Assembly: GCA_025356055.1 (NCBI GenBank)
Contig: JANXUU010000150.1
Span: 1-42,255 of the forward strand
DNA: 42,255 nucleotides
Source of the DNA: Sphingomonas sp.
GTDB lineage: Bacteria; Pseudomonadota; Alphaproteobacteria; Sphingomonadales; Sphingomonadaceae
Direction of reading: 5' to 3'
Part shown: positions 17,593 to 26,929 of the stretch, one piece after another
Numbering within the stretch: position 1 is the first letter of the stretch
How the letters are laid out: the number at the start of each line of letters is the position of its first letter
Made by a program: the position numbers and the translations under genes
Notes under the pieces: model-generated
The model's database searches: none
Seen by the model: only the letters and a program-made list of their open reading frames with translations
What the model was told of the DNA's origin: nothing

Positions 17593-17904
17593 ATGAACAT
17601 TCTTCTCTCGCTTTTCTCGATCGTAATCATGCTGCTCAACGTCCGGTGGTGGATCATCATCATCCAGGCGATCCTGAGCTGGCTGCTTGCCTTCAACGTG
17701 CTCAACGTGTCCTCGCCTGCGGTGCGCCAGATCGCGCTTGCGCTCGAGAAGTTGACCGCTCCGCTCTACCGCCCGATCCGCCGGATCCTGCCCGATTTCG
17801 GCGGGATCGATTTCTCGCCGATGGTCGTGCTCCTGATTATCCTCGTCCTTCAAAAGCTGCTCGCCGGCGCGGCAATGGACATCGCGACCAGCACGACGGC
17901 CTGA
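17593..17904 (+). CDS. YggT family membrane protein
   Basis: 103 aa with two hydrophobic segments (residues about 5-37 and 75-96) around the conserved amphipathic loop [31 protein letters not shown], the YggT hallmark. YggT proteins are small inner-membrane proteins linked to envelope and osmotic functions, related to chloroplast CCB3. It lies 37 nt after egtD and 2 nt before folD. Confidence 0.93.
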   Translation: MNILLSLFSIVIMLLNVRWWIIIIQAILSWLLAFNVLNVSSPAVRQIALALEKLTAPLYRPIRRILPDFGGIDFSPMVVLLIILVLQKLLAGAAMDIATSTTA

Positions 17905-17906
17905 TC

Positions 17907-18800
17907 GTGACCGCCCGAATCATCGACGGCAAAGCCGCTGCCGCCACGCTCCGCACCGAAGTTGCCGTTGAAGTCGCGCGCTTCACCGCCGCGACCGGCC
18001 GCGCCCCCGGCCTCGCGGTCGTGCTCGTCGGCGAGGATCCGGCGAGCGCGGTCTATGTCCGCAACAAGGGCATTGCGACGCGCGAAGCCGGGATGCTCAG
18101 CTTCGAGCACAAGCTCGACGCCGAGACGACCTCGCAAGCCGACCTCCTCGCGCTTGTCGACCGCCTCAACGCCGACCCGGCGGTCGACGGAATCCTCGTG
18201 CAGCTGCCCTTGCCCCCGCAGATGGACGCCGACGCCATCCTGACCCGGATCGATCCCGACAAGGATGTCGACGGCTTCCACCCGGTCAACGCCGGGCGCC
18301 TCGCGACGGGCCTCCCTGGCTTCGTCCCGTGCACCCCCTATGGTTGCCTTCTTCTCCTGCGCGCCGAACTCGGCAACCTGTCAGGCAAATCCGCCGTCGT
18401 CATCGGCCGCTCGAACATCGTCGGCAAGCCAATGGCGATGCTCCTGCTCGCCGACAGCTGCACCGTCACTATTGCCCACAGCCGCACCAAGGACCTCCCG
18501 GCCGTCGTGCGCCAGGCCGACATCGTCGTCGCCGCAGTTGGGCGGGCCGAGATGGTCAAGGGCGACTGGCTCAAGCCCGGCGCGATCGTCATCGACGTCG
18601 GCATCAACCGCGTCCCCGCGTCCGAACCCGGCAAGACCCGCCTCGTCGGCGACGTCGACTTCGCCTCGGCGAGCCAAGTCGCTTCGGCGATCACCCCCGT
18701 TCCCGGCGGGGTTGGCCCGATGACCATCGCCTGCCTGATCCGCAATACCCTCGTCTCGGCCGCCCGGCGCGAGAACTTCAAGCTGGAGAACCCTCTGTGA
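17907..18800 (+). CDS. folD: FolD, methylenetetrahydrofolate dehydrogenase/cyclohydrolase
   Basis: 297 aa. Bifunctional enzyme interconverting methylene-, methenyl- and formyl-THF. Signatures: [13 protein letters not shown] with the catalytic Tyr/Lys, [41 protein letters not shown] and the end [17 protein letters not shown] 17907 gives the canonical N terminus [11 protein letters not shown]; the upstream in-frame ATG would overlap egtD and yggT. Its stop overlaps the next start as GTGA. Confidence 0.97.
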   Translation: MTARIIDGKAAAATLRTEVAVEVARFTAATGRAPGLAVVLVGEDPASAVYVRNKGIATREAGMLSFEHKLDAETTSQADLLALVDRLNADPAVDGILVQLPLPPQMDADAILTRIDPDKDVDGFHPVNAGRLATGLPGFVPCTPYGCLLLLRAELGNLSGKSAVVIGRSNIVGKPMAMLLLADSCTVTIAHSRTKDLPAVVRQADIVVAAVGRAEMVKGDWLKPGAIVIDVGINRVPASEPGKTRLVGDVDFASASQVASAITPVPGGVGPMTIACLIRNTLVSAARRENFKLENPL

Positions 18801-19426
18801 TCGCCCTGCTCCTCGCCGCCGCGCTCAGTGCTCATGCCCCGACCGCGATCGACGCCGAACGCGCCTTCGCCCGCGATGCGCAAAAGATCGGTCAATGGGC
18901 TGCCTTCCGCAAATACGCCGCCCACGACGCGGTGATGTTCACCCCCCAGGCGGTCTGGGCGCGCGATTCCCTCCGCAGCCGCAAGGAGCCGGCCCGCGCC
19001 GCAACCTGGTCCCCGTCCGCCTCGATCATGTCGTGCGACCGCAGCGTGGCGGTCAACGCCGGCCCCTATGCTACCGCCGACGGCCACCACGGCCGCTTCA
19101 CGACCGTCTGGCTCAAGGGCAAGCGCGGCTGGAACTGGATCTTCGACGGCGGCGAGCCGACCGCCCAGGCTGTGCCGTCAGGCCCCGTCCCGATCGTGAG
19201 CCACGCCGCGTGCACCGGCCACCCGACCGGTGCCCCGGTCGCCACCCCGCCCGCGCTCTCGCCGCCGAGCACGGGCAAGCCCAACGACTATGGTCGCGGC
19301 GAATCCGCCGACCGGACGCTCGGCTGGGACTGGAAGGTCGACAAGACCGGCACACGCATTTTCCGCGTCTACCAATGGACCGGCCGCCACTATGCCCAGC
19401 GGGTCTATCAGCGCGTCGCGCCGTAA
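18797..19426 (+). CDS. Exported NTF2/DUF4440-like protein
   Basis: 209 aa from a GTG overlapping the folD stop. A very short signal ([13 protein letters not shown]) is followed by [35 protein letters not shown], which resembles the start of SnoaL/DUF4440-type NTF2-fold domains. Two cysteines (MSCDR, HAACTG), a Pro-rich spacer and a Trp/Tyr-rich C terminus follow ([20 protein letters not shown]). Probably periplasmic. No enzymatic motif recognised. Confidence 0.75.
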   Translation: MIALLLAAALSAHAPTAIDAERAFARDAQKIGQWAAFRKYAAHDAVMFTPQAVWARDSLRSRKEPARAATWSPSASIMSCDRSVAVNAGPYATADGHHGRFTTVWLKGKRGWNWIFDGGEPTAQAVPSGPVPIVSHAACTGHPTGAPVATPPALSPPSTGKPNDYGRGESADRTLGWDWKVDKTGTRIFRVYQWTGRHYAQRVYQRVAP

Positions 19427-20053
19427 ATGTTCGCGATTTTCAGTACCGCGCTGGTCAGCTTCCTCGTCATTATCGACCCGCCGGGGTGCGCCCCGATCTT
19501 TGCTTCGCTGACCGCCGGGACCAGCGCCGATCATCGCCGGAAGATGGCGGTGCGCTCGTCGCTGATCGCACTTGGCATCCTGCTGTTCTTCGCGCTGCTC
19601 GGGCGACCGCTGCTCCACACCCTCGGAATCACGCTTGCCGGCTTCCGCCTCGCTGGCGGGATCATGCTGTTCATCATCGCGCTCGAAATGGTGTTCGAAA
19701 AGCGCACCGCCCGCCGCGAGGAGCGGGCGAACGCCGTCGAGGCCGAGGGCGCCGAGGACATCTCGGTCTTCCCGATGGCCATCCCCATGATCGCGGGCCC
19801 GGGCTCGATCGCGACCGCGATGCTGCTCGTCTCGCGCGCAGAAGGCGTTGGCGAGACGGTCGCCGTGCTCGGCGCGATGGCGCTGGTCATCGCGCTCACC
19901 TTGCTGTCGATGCTCGCCGCTGGTCCGCTGATGCGGCTGATCGGCGCCAAGCTTGAGGCGATGATCACCCGCATCCTCGGCGTCATCCTCGCCGCCCTTG
20001 CCGCCCAGTTTGTTATCGACGGACTGAAACAGAGCTTTCCCGGCCTCTCCTGA
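19427..20053 (+). CDS. MarC family integral membrane protein
   Basis: 208 aa with six predicted hydrophobic segments and MarC (UPF0056) features: SFLVIIDPPGCAPIFASLT at the N terminus, RLAGGIMLFIIALEMVF in the middle and FPMAIPMIAGPGSIATAMLL after the cytosolic loop. The family is widespread; transport substrate unknown. It starts immediately after the previous stop and ends this plus-strand run, 17 nt from a convergent gene. Confidence 0.92.
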   Translation: MFAIFSTALVSFLVIIDPPGCAPIFASLTAGTSADHRRKMAVRSSLIALGILLFFALLGRPLLHTLGITLAGFRLAGGIMLFIIALEMVFEKRTARREERANAVEAEGAEDISVFPMAIPMIAGPGSIATAMLLVSRAEGVGETVAVLGAMALVIALTLLSMLAAGPLMRLIGAKLEAMITRILGVILAALAAQFVIDGLKQSFPGLS

Positions 20054-20070
20054 GAAAAGCCAACCTTAGC

Positions 20071-21849
20071 CTAACCGATAATCCTGTACATTTTCAGTGG
20101 GTTGTCCTTGGGAAATGGGATCTCCTTGAGCCATGCCGGAACCTGTCCCCGCGACAACTGGCCGTAAAAGCCATTCGGCGCTTCGGCCATAAAGATCGTC
20201 GTCTGCGACATCGCCGGGCAGGTCAAGAGATAGTCAGCATGGTGCGCTAGTATGATCGCATGCGCCTCGTCCGCCGTCCCGCGAAAGGCGTGCATGACGT
20301 CACCGATCGCGTCGCCGTTGCGATGATAGGGCCCGGCGATCGACTTGTGGTGAGTGACCGTGATCAGCCGCGGTGCAAGATCGACGAAGGTGAACACCGT
20401 CCCCGCCGGCTGCAGCGCAACGGGCCTCATTGCCCACATCGTCGGGCACAGATTGTTCGCCCTGTTGATCGATTGCTCAACCTTGCTGTTCTTCTTGGCC
20501 GGAACGAAGCTGATCAAGGTTGGGACCAGCGCCCCGAACCCAAGCAGTGCAATGGCGGTCGTGCCGAGCACCCGCACGATGCTGTTCTGCGACGCGAAGG
20601 CACGCGGGGCGAGCAACCACGGGATCGCCACCGCACCGACCACGCCCAGCATCTGCGCCGCGGGTCCGGTGCGCGTCTGCCACGCTAGCAACGCCGTCGC
20701 CGCCACGGCTGGCGCCGCGACCGACAGCAAGGCGCGCAACCGCTCGCGGTCTTGCCTGAGCGTCCAGCCTAGCAGCGCATAGCCAACGATCCCGGTCACC
20801 GGCAGCGCGAGGATCAGCGAGGCGATCTGCCAGCCATTGGCCCACACCGGCCGCGCCTCGCGGACATGGCTCAGCCACAGCTGCGCGACCTCGGGCGACA
20901 CCCCCTCCAATCGCGCCAGGCAGTGCGGCCACATCAGCGCATGGAACGCCGCCACGATCGCCCCCGCAGCCAGTGCGAGCGCGAGCCGCACGGTCCACTT
21001 CTCGACCCGCAGCATCGCCAGCCCGAGCAGCAAGGCGCCGCCGACCAGCGCATCCGACAGCCACACCGGCGACAGCGCGTCGCACACCGGCAGCCGGTTG
21101 GCGTAGGATGCGAACCCCGCGAACCCCAGCGCACAGCCCCCGCCGATGCTTACCGCGAACGCCGCCAGCCGCCGCCGTTCGTCGCGGTCGTCGACCCACG
21201 ACAGCGCCGTCGCGATCCCCGACAGCGCGATGTAGATGATCATCTCCAGCCCGATGGTCAGAGACAGCGCCCCCGCGAGGCCCGTCGTCAGCCCGCCGCG
21301 CGCGCGTTTCGGGTCGGTCATCCCGCTCACCCCGATCGCCAGCAGCGCGAGCTGCCAGCCGTGGTGATCGATCCTCAAGGGCGTCACCATACCCAAGGTC
21401 GACCCGGCGAAGAATAGCGCGATGATCGCCAGCGGCCACGCCAGCGGCGCCATCAGCCGCCGCGCCGTCAGCACGATCGCGACCATCATCGGCAGCAGCG
21501 GCAACAGCGGCGCCACCGCGACCGCCACCTGCTCGGCAACGCGCCCGCCGACCAGCGGGCGCAGCGCCAGGATGATCCCCGCAATCGGCAAATCGACCAG
21601 CCGCGACCAGTGGATGTTGGCCCCGAACGGCGGGTTCATCTTGTACTGACGAAGGTCGAACCAGTCCTGCCCGGCAAGCAGTGCGCGAACCTGGCTCATC
21701 CGCATGTTATCGTCGGTATCGCCCAGCGCGAACCCACGAATCCGCGCCCACTCGTTGAACAGGAACCACGCCGACACGCCCAGCCAGGCGACGAACACCC
21801 CCCACCGCCAATGGCGGTCCAACTGCTCGAAAATCTTGTCCACCCGCAC
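20071..21849 (-). CDS. Large GT-C-like membrane protein (putative glycosyltransferase)
   Basis: 592 aa with an N-terminal transmembrane helix, a first periplasmic loop containing the acidic motif GDTDDNMRMSQVRALLAGQDW and HWSRLVDLP, then about ten hydrophobic segments and a soluble C-terminal domain of about 150 residues. An acidic D-x-D/DD motif in the first loop plus many helices is the pattern of GT-C glycosyltransferases (STT3/PMT/ArnT class), which use polyprenyl-phosphate sugars. Starts at GTG 21849 (or GTG 21843). Divergent from gtrA across 57 nt. Assignment is by architecture, not by close family recognition. Confidence 0.7.
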   Translation of the reverse strand: MRVDKIFEQLDRHWRWGVFVAWLGVSAWFLFNEWARIRGFALGDTDDNMRMSQVRALLAGQDWFDLRQYKMNPPFGANIHWSRLVDLPIAGIILALRPLVGGRVAEQVAVAVAPLLPLLPMMVAIVLTARRLMAPLAWPLAIIALFFAGSTLGMVTPLRIDHHGWQLALLAIGVSGMTDPKRARGGLTTGLAGALSLTIGLEMIIYIALSGIATALSWVDDRDERRRLAAFAVSIGGGCALGFAGFASYANRLPVCDALSPVWLSDALVGGALLLGLAMLRVEKWTVRLALALAAGAIVAAFHALMWPHCLARLEGVSPEVAQLWLSHVREARPVWANGWQIASLILALPVTGIVGYALLGWTLRQDRERLRALLSVAAPAVAATALLAWQTRTGPAAQMLGVVGAVAIPWLLAPRAFASQNSIVRVLGTTAIALLGFGALVPTLISFVPAKKNSKVEQSINRANNLCPTMWAMRPVALQPAGTVFTFVDLAPRLITVTHHKSIAGPYHRNGDAIGDVMHAFRGTADEAHAIILAHHADYLLTCPAMSQTTIFMAEAPNGFYGQLSRGQVPAWLKEIPFPKDNPLKMYRIIG

Positions 21850-21875
21850 CCGTCCCGCAAAAAATGGCTTCCGTG

Positions 21876-21897
21876 CTCTAGTGGCTCGCGTCTAGAG
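21876..21897. promoter_or_regulatory. Candidate operator palindrome in the divergent glycan promoter
   Basis: Perfect 6-bp inverted repeat CTCTAG-N10-CTAGAG in the 57-nt gap between the GT-C gene (-) and gtrA (+). The spacing suits a dimeric regulator, but a six-base match can occur by chance. Confidence 0.25.
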
Positions 21898-21906
21898 AGC
21901 AAGCCA

Positions 21907-22338
21907 ATGCGCGCGCTTGCCCTTCTCATCCCATCCTCGTTCATGGGGGAACGCCGCGCGGTCCTCCTCCAAGCGATGCGCTATGCCATCGCTGGCGGGA
22001 TCATCACGCTGCTGGTGGCAGCGAGCTACTGGGCGGTGGCGACCTGGCTTCACGTCGACGCCAATCTTGCGCTCGCATTAGTATTCGTCTTCTTCTCGGG
22101 CGTAAGTTACGTCACGCACGGCAAGTACAGCTTCCAGGACCATGGGACACGCGATCGCCAGCATGTCCGAGCGGTGCGTTTCTTCATCATCAACCTGCTC
22201 GGCTTTGCGCTCAATCAGCTGTTCGTGTGGTTCTTGGTCAAACATCTGGGCGGACCGACTTGGTGGCCGATCCCGTTGATTGTCGTGCTGACTCCGTTGG
22301 TCACCTTCTCGCTTCATCGCCGCTGGGTCTACGCGTGA
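21907..22338 (+). CDS. GtrA family membrane protein
   Basis: 143 aa with four transmembrane helices. RYAIAGGIITLLVAASYWAV, FVFFSGVSYVTHGKYSFQD and the C-terminal HRRWVY are characteristic of GtrA/DPMS-type proteins, which are thought to flip or help use polyprenyl-phosphate-linked sugars. ATG 21907 follows a purine-rich AGAGAGC. Its stop overlaps the GTG start of the glycosyltransferase (GTGA), so the pair is translationally coupled. The longer in-frame ORF upstream overlaps the divergent gene and is rejected. Confidence 0.88.
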   Translation: MRALALLIPSSFMGERRAVLLQAMRYAIAGGIITLLVAASYWAVATWLHVDANLALALVFVFFSGVSYVTHGKYSFQDHGTRDRQHVRAVRFFIINLLGFALNQLFVWFLVKHLGGPTWWPIPLIVVLTPLVTFSLHRRWVYA

Positions 22339-23279
22339 ATAGCCTCACCCTGTCAATCATCGTTCCGGTGATGAATGAGGAGGAGACGATCGGCGTCTTC
22401 GTCGAGCGCCTCACTCGAGTGCTCTCCGCTCTCGATGACCCGGCGAAGGACTCATACGAGATCCTCTTCGTCGATGACGGCAGCCACGACCGCACCCTCG
22501 CTACCATCGTCGCCGCCAACACGCTCGACCCGCGAGTCCGCGGCCTTTCTCTGTCGCGCAATTTCGGCAAGGAAGCCGCGCTTTCGGCGGGCCTCGACCA
22601 TGCCCGTGGAGAAGCCGTAGTGCCGATGGACGTCGACCTCCAGGACCCGCCCGAAGTGCTCGGCGACATGCTTCGCGAATGGCGCGCTGGCAATGACATC
22701 GTCTACGGCGTGCGCGACAACCGGGAAAGCGACAGCCTGCCCAAACGGCTCACCGCCGACCTTTATTACCGCGCGCACAATTGGCTCAGCCAGGACAAGA
22801 TCCCCGAACATGCCGGCGACTTTCGGCTGCTTGACCGCAAGGTGGTCGAGGTCATCCGCCGCTTGCCCGAACGCAACCGTTTCATGAAGGGACTTTTCGC
22901 CTGGGCGGGGTTCAAGCAAGCTTCGGTCCGCTACCACCGCGAGGCGCGCACGGTCGGCACAACCAAGTTTCGTTATTGGAAGCTCTGGACGCTGGCGATT
23001 GACGGTATCACCTCTTCCTCGACCGTCCCGCTCCGCGTTTGGAGCTATCTAGGCGGCTTCGTCGCAATGGGCGCGATCTGCTATTCGATCCTGATCATCG
23101 TGCGCACCTTGCTCTATGGGGTTCAGGTTCCGGGTTACGCCTCGCTGCTCGTAGCGATTCTGTTTCTCGGCGGGCTCCAGCTGCTCTCGCTCGGCGTGCT
23201 CGGCGAATATGTCGGACGAATTATGATCGAGACCAAGGGCCGCCCGATCTACGTCATCCGCTCGACCATCGGGGAGTAA
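22335..23279 (+). CDS. GT2 polyprenyl-phosphate glycosyltransferase (GtrB/DPM-like)
   Basis: 314 aa. The GT-A domain starts LSIIVPVMNEEETI, has FVDDGSHDRT (first Asp pair), SRNFGKEAALSAGLDHA and the DxD motif in PMDVDLQDPPE (Asp99/Asp101), then RLLDRKVVE and two C-terminal transmembrane helices. This is the GtrB/ArnC/DPM1 class, which loads a sugar onto undecaprenyl phosphate. GTG start overlaps gtrA. Which sugar is used cannot be read from the sequence. Confidence 0.93.
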   Translation: MNSLTLSIIVPVMNEEETIGVFVERLTRVLSALDDPAKDSYEILFVDDGSHDRTLATIVAANTLDPRVRGLSLSRNFGKEAALSAGLDHARGEAVVPMDVDLQDPPEVLGDMLREWRAGNDIVYGVRDNRESDSLPKRLTADLYYRAHNWLSQDKIPEHAGDFRLLDRKVVEVIRRLPERNRFMKGLFAWAGFKQASVRYHREARTVGTTKFRYWKLWTLAIDGITSSSTVPLRVWSYLGGFVAMGAICYSILIIVRTLLYGVQVPGYASLLVAILFLGGLQLLSLGVLGEYVGRIMIETKGRPIYVIRSTIGE

Positions 23280-23282
23280 TCA

Positions 23283-24023
23283 ATGGAGCGACAAGCTTTC
23301 GACCGGATGGCCGAACTCGATTCAACCCACTGGTGGTACGTTGCGCGGCGCCGCATTCTTGCTAGCCTGATCGAGCGCGAGGTGCGCTTGCCCGTCAGGG
23401 CCGACATTCTCGAGATTGGCTGCGGCACTGGACACAACCTCGAAATGCTCAGCCGCTTTGGCGCACTGGGAGCGGTCGAGCTCGACGACGATGCCCGCGC
23501 GCTTGCCAGCAAACGTTTCGGCCGTCCCGTCCGCGCCGGCAAATTGCCCGACATCGCCGACGAGATCGATACAACCTTCGATCTCGTAACCCTGCTCGAC
23601 GTGCTCGAACATATTTCCGATGACCGCGCGGCACTTGCCGCGATCGTCCGCTTGATGAAGCCCGGCGGAAAGCTGCTGCTGACTGTCCCCGCCAACCCGT
23701 GGATGTGGAGCGCGCACGACACCGTTCACCATCACCACCGCCGCTATCGCAAGCGAGAGATCGCCGCCCTGGCGCGCGAGGCCGGGCTTCAAGTCGACTT
23801 GCTCAGCCCGTTCAATTCGCTGCTCTACCCGCCGATCGCCGCGGTCCGGCTACTTGGTCAGTGGCGCGGCAAAGAAGATTCCGACGACCGCATGCCCGCC
23901 GCTCCGATCAACAGATTGCTCTCGGCGGTGTTCGGGTTGGAAAGCGCACTGGTCGGTAGGGTGCCGTTCCCTGTCGGCGTCTCGCTTGTCGCCATACTGC
24001 GTCGTCCCGTCGCGGTCCTGTAA
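23283..24023 (+). CDS. Class I SAM-dependent methyltransferase
   Basis: 246 aa. Begins with ERQAFDRMAELDSTHWWYVARRRIL, a lead often found in methyltransferases of polysaccharide loci, followed by the SAM motif ILEIGCGTGHNLEML, DVLEHISDD and LMKPGGKLLLTVPANPWMWS. Starts 3 nt after the GT2 stop, so it is part of the same operon and may methylate a lipid-linked sugar. Its last 166 nt overlap the convergent membrane-protein gene. Confidence 0.9.
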   Translation: MERQAFDRMAELDSTHWWYVARRRILASLIEREVRLPVRADILEIGCGTGHNLEMLSRFGALGAVELDDDARALASKRFGRPVRAGKLPDIADEIDTTFDLVTLLDVLEHISDDRAALAAIVRLMKPGGKLLLTVPANPWMWSAHDTVHHHHRRYRKREIAALAREAGLQVDLLSPFNSLLYPPIAAVRLLGQWRGKEDSDDRMPAAPINRLLSAVFGLESALVGRVPFPVGVSLVAILRRPVAVL

Positions 24024-25558
24024 AGCACCGAGTCCCGGTCCTCGTAGAGCTTCTCCCAATCCTTGACGAGATTGGGGTCGTAGGGGAATTTCTGGACAAT
24101 CCAGACATAGTCGAATTTGGCCCGAGGGAATGTCGCGAGCGCCCGGTCAAGCCCGTAATTGAGCGAATTGCCGCACTCGTTGGGATGGACCTGCTGCGAT
24201 GGATCAAAGGACCAGCGACCGAGCTGGAGGTCGGGCCGCACGGTCAGCAGTTGCGCCCCGGGCATACGCCACTCGCTGTTGACGAGTGCGTTTTTGCGCA
24301 AAATGACCATTGCTCCCAGCTGGCTTTTACGCGGCAAGGCCCATTCCTTGAAGCAAGGCAGCCCGTTGAGGAACAGAACCCGCGAGCCGGGCACCACATT
24401 ATCAAGCGCGTTAAATTCGCGCTGCATTTCGTCCGACACGCGCGCCAAGCTCACGGTCGTCGTGGTGATCCGCAGCAGGAAGAATAACAACCCAGCAACG
24501 GCAAACATCCGCGCCATCGGCAAGTGCGTCTCGCCGCGGAAGCGGATGGCAATCAACGCAACTGCAAATAAATAAGGGATCAGTCGCATGTCGGCGTAGG
24601 CCGATCCAAACACGATTCGCGGCAGGAGCGCGAAGATTGCCACCAGCACCAAAACTGAAAAGCCGAGATTCCGTGAAAAGCCCAGTCGTTTGACGAGCAG
24701 GGCAAGGACTAGCACTAAGCCAGCGAGCCGCACGCAGTTGCGATCGTAACTGAGCCAGCGATCCCGCAGCGCGGATTCGATCCACAAGCCTTTTAGCGAC
24801 CAATTGAACCAGTCTCCGGTATTGCCGCTGCCCTGGGCCTCGTGCCGCCAGAGGATCAGGAGCAGCAACGGACCCGCAAGGCACGCCGCGTGCAGCGTCG
24901 CATTGAGCGCGGCTCTCCACCAGCTTCTCCCCTGGTCATGCTGACGCACAGCTTCTGCCGAGAAGCACATCAGCCCTAGCGCGCCCCAACCGAAGGCGTG
25001 GCAGATGAACATGATGAAGGAAATTGGCACGAACAGCGCCAGCCTCAGGCGCTCTTTCCCCAGGCGCCCGAGCCTCAGCCACAATCCGAAGGCCAGAAAC
25101 GCCAGCGCCATCGACAGCGCGAAATTTACAAAGCCGAACATAAACGGATGCCCGAACGCAAAGGGCAACGCGAACAGCGCCGTGGGTGGAATGCGGTTAT
25201 GAACTTCGCGTGCGACCCACAGGAAACCGGCTACGGTTAACGGAGGGATGCACATCACGATCAACTTCGTACCGAGCTCAAGTCCGAAAAGCTTGGCCAT
25301 CGGGATAATCAACAGGTCGACGCCTAGGTTCCCGACCAGCGCCCAATGATATTCATAATAGCGCTGGAGCAGTGGCGAATGCGCCAGCTCCATCTGGACA
25401 TGGAAGCGTCCCATATGTCCCGGCAGATCGACCAGCGGCGGGATCGGGGGGTAGAGCAGGGGCACGAAGGCGAGCAGGATCATCGCCGCGACGAACCATC
25501 GGGTCTCCCACCACGGATGGGGGTCGGCAGGCGAGGGTGGGGCTGCGGCAGTGATCAA
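23858..25558 (-). CDS. Second large GT-C-like membrane protein
   Basis: About 566 aa if started at TTG 25558, just past the argG stop; an ATG at 25672 inside argG would add 38 low-complexity residues. The first helix (WFVAAMILLAFVPLLYP) is followed by a loop with LVDLPGHMGRFHVQMELAHS, whose Asp/His pattern suits a GT-C catalytic loop, then about ten helices and a soluble C-terminal domain. The last 47 or so residues (after the TATGRR region) are low complexity and lie opposite the methyltransferase 3' end. Composition is somewhat less GC-rich than neighbours. Likely the acceptor-specific transferase of the glycan locus; inferred. Confidence 0.7.
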   Translation of the reverse strand: MITAAAPPSPADPHPWWETRWFVAAMILLAFVPLLYPPIPPLVDLPGHMGRFHVQMELAHSPLLQRYYEYHWALVGNLGVDLLIIPMAKLFGLELGTKLIVMCIPPLTVAGFLWVAREVHNRIPPTALFALPFAFGHPFMFGFVNFALSMALAFLAFGLWLRLGRLGKERLRLALFVPISFIMFICHAFGWGALGLMCFSAEAVRQHDQGRSWWRAALNATLHAACLAGPLLLLILWRHEAQGSGNTGDWFNWSLKGLWIESALRDRWLSYDRNCVRLAGLVLVLALLVKRLGFSRNLGFSVLVLVAIFALLPRIVFGSAYADMRLIPYLFAVALIAIRFRGETHLPMARMFAVAGLLFFLLRITTTTVSLARVSDEMQREFNALDNVVPGSRVLFLNGLPCFKEWALPRKSQLGAMVILRKNALVNSEWRMPGAQLLTVRPDLQLGRWSFDPSQQVHPNECGNSLNYGLDRALATFPRAKFDYVWIVQKFPYDPNLVKDWEKLYEDRDSVLYRTATGRRSMATSETPTGNGTLPTSALSNPNTAESNLLIGAAGMRSSESSLPRH

Positions 25559-25561
25559 CCG

Positions 25562-25616
25562 CGGTCGCGCCGTCCGAGGTGGCCCGAAGCCGGGATCATC
25601 GGTCGCGCCGTCCGAG
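25562..25616. repeat. Direct repeat at the argG 3' end
   Basis: A 17-bp sequence (CGGTCGCGCCGTCCGAG) occurs at 25562-25578 and 25600-25616, a 38-bp period, with the intervening parts also partly alike. The copy at 25600-25616 encodes the end of argG (LGRRDR); the other copy lies just downstream of the argG stop and again runs in its own frame to a nearby TGA. It also spans the probable start of the next minus-strand gene. Confidence 0.8.
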
Positions 25617-26813
25617 CAAGCGAAGCCGCAGTGCGTTGAGCTTGATGAAACCTTCGGCGTCGCGCTGGTCATAGGCGCCGGCGTCGTCCTCGAAGGTCAC
25701 GACTTTCTCGCTGTAGAGGCTCCTCGGCGAACGGCGACCGGTGATATGGGTGCCGCCCTTGTAGAGCTTCATGCGGACCTCGCCCTCGACCTTGGCCTGG
25801 CTATGGTCGATCGCCGCCTGGAGCATCTCGCGTTCGGGGCTGAACCAGAAGCCGTTGTAGAGCAATTCCGCATAACGCGGCATCAGCTCGTCCTTGAGGT
25901 GCGCTGCGCCGCGGTCGAGCGTCAGCTGCTCGATCGCACGGTGCGCGGCGTGGAGGATCGTGCCGCCCGGTGTCTCGTACATCCCGCGCGACTTCATTCC
26001 CACGAAGCGGTTCTCGACCAGGTCGAGCCGGCCGATGCCGTGGCGCTTGCCAAGCTCGTTCAATTTCATCAGCAGATTTGCAGGTGACAGCGCCACCCCG
26101 TTGACCGCGACCGCGTCACCGCGCTTGAACTCGACGGTAATCTCCTCGGGCGTATTGGGCGCCGAGATCAAATCGTCGGTGCGTGAATAGACATAGTCGG
26201 GCACCTCGACCCACGGGTCCTCGAGCACCTTTCCCTCGGACGAGGTGTGCAGCATATTGGCGTCGGTCGAAAACGGGCTTTCGCCGCGCTTGTCCTTCGG
26301 CACCGGGATCTGGTTCTTCTCGGCAAATTCGATCAGCGCGGTTCGGCTGGTCAAATCCCATTCGCGCCACGGAGCGATGACCTTGATGTCGGGCGCCAGT
26401 GCGTAATAGCCGAGCTCGAAGCGCACCTGGTCGTTGCCTTTGCCGGTCGCGCCGTGGCTGACCGCGTCGGCGCCGACTTGCCGCGCAATCTCGATCTGAC
26501 GCTTGGCAATCAGCGGCCGCGCGATCGACGTGCCAAGCAGGTATAATCCCTCGTAGAGCGCATTGGCGCGCATCATCGGGAAGACATAGTCCCCGACAAA
26601 TTCCTCCTTGAGGTCGTCGATGAAGATATGCTCGGGGCGGACCCCCATAAGCTCGGCCTTGGCGCGCGCGGGTCCAAGCTCCTCGCCCTGACCCAGGTCA
26701 GCGGTGAAGGTCACGACTTCGCAGCCGTAGGTGACTTGCAGCCACTTCAAGATGACGCTGGTGTCGAGCCCGCCCGAAAAGGCAAGCACCACGCGGCGCA
26801 GGCGGTCGGCCAT
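25596..26813 (-). CDS. argG: ArgG, argininosuccinate synthase
   Basis: 405 aa. ATP-dependent condensation of citrulline and aspartate in arginine synthesis. ATP pyrophosphatase motif [18 protein letters not shown] is at the N terminus; [23 protein letters not shown] and the C-terminal YNGFWFSPE region are typical. Start at 26813 (ADRLRRVVL), preceded by GAGGGG 9 nt upstream; the longer in-frame ATG at 26867 is less likely. Divergent from the EF-hand gene. Confidence 0.97.
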   Translation of the reverse strand: MADRLRRVVLAFSGGLDTSVILKWLQVTYGCEVVTFTADLGQGEELGPARAKAELMGVRPEHIFIDDLKEEFVGDYVFPMMRANALYEGLYLLGTSIARPLIAKRQIEIARQVGADAVSHGATGKGNDQVRFELGYYALAPDIKVIAPWREWDLTSRTALIEFAEKNQIPVPKDKRGESPFSTDANMLHTSSEGKVLEDPWVEVPDYVYSRTDDLISAPNTPEEITVEFKRGDAVAVNGVALSPANLLMKLNELGKRHGIGRLDLVENRFVGMKSRGMYETPGGTILHAAHRAIEQLTLDRGAAHLKDELMPRYAELLYNGFWFSPEREMLQAAIDHSQAKVEGEVRMKLYKGGTHITGRRSPRSLYSEKVVTFEDDAGAYDQRDAEGFIKLNALRLRLLGRRDR

Positions 26814-26929
26814 GTGCAATTTACCCCTCAACGGACGCGGGCGCACTGCCACCAGCGCGCGCGCCATTCAAGCAGCATACAGCCTCCGATGCTAAACGCG
26901 TCCATCGATTCCCCGTGGAGAACGTCGTC

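Noticed and set aside
16783-17853. 356-codon minus-strand ORF opposite egtD and yggT
   Set aside because: Charged low-complexity translation opposite two recognisable genes.
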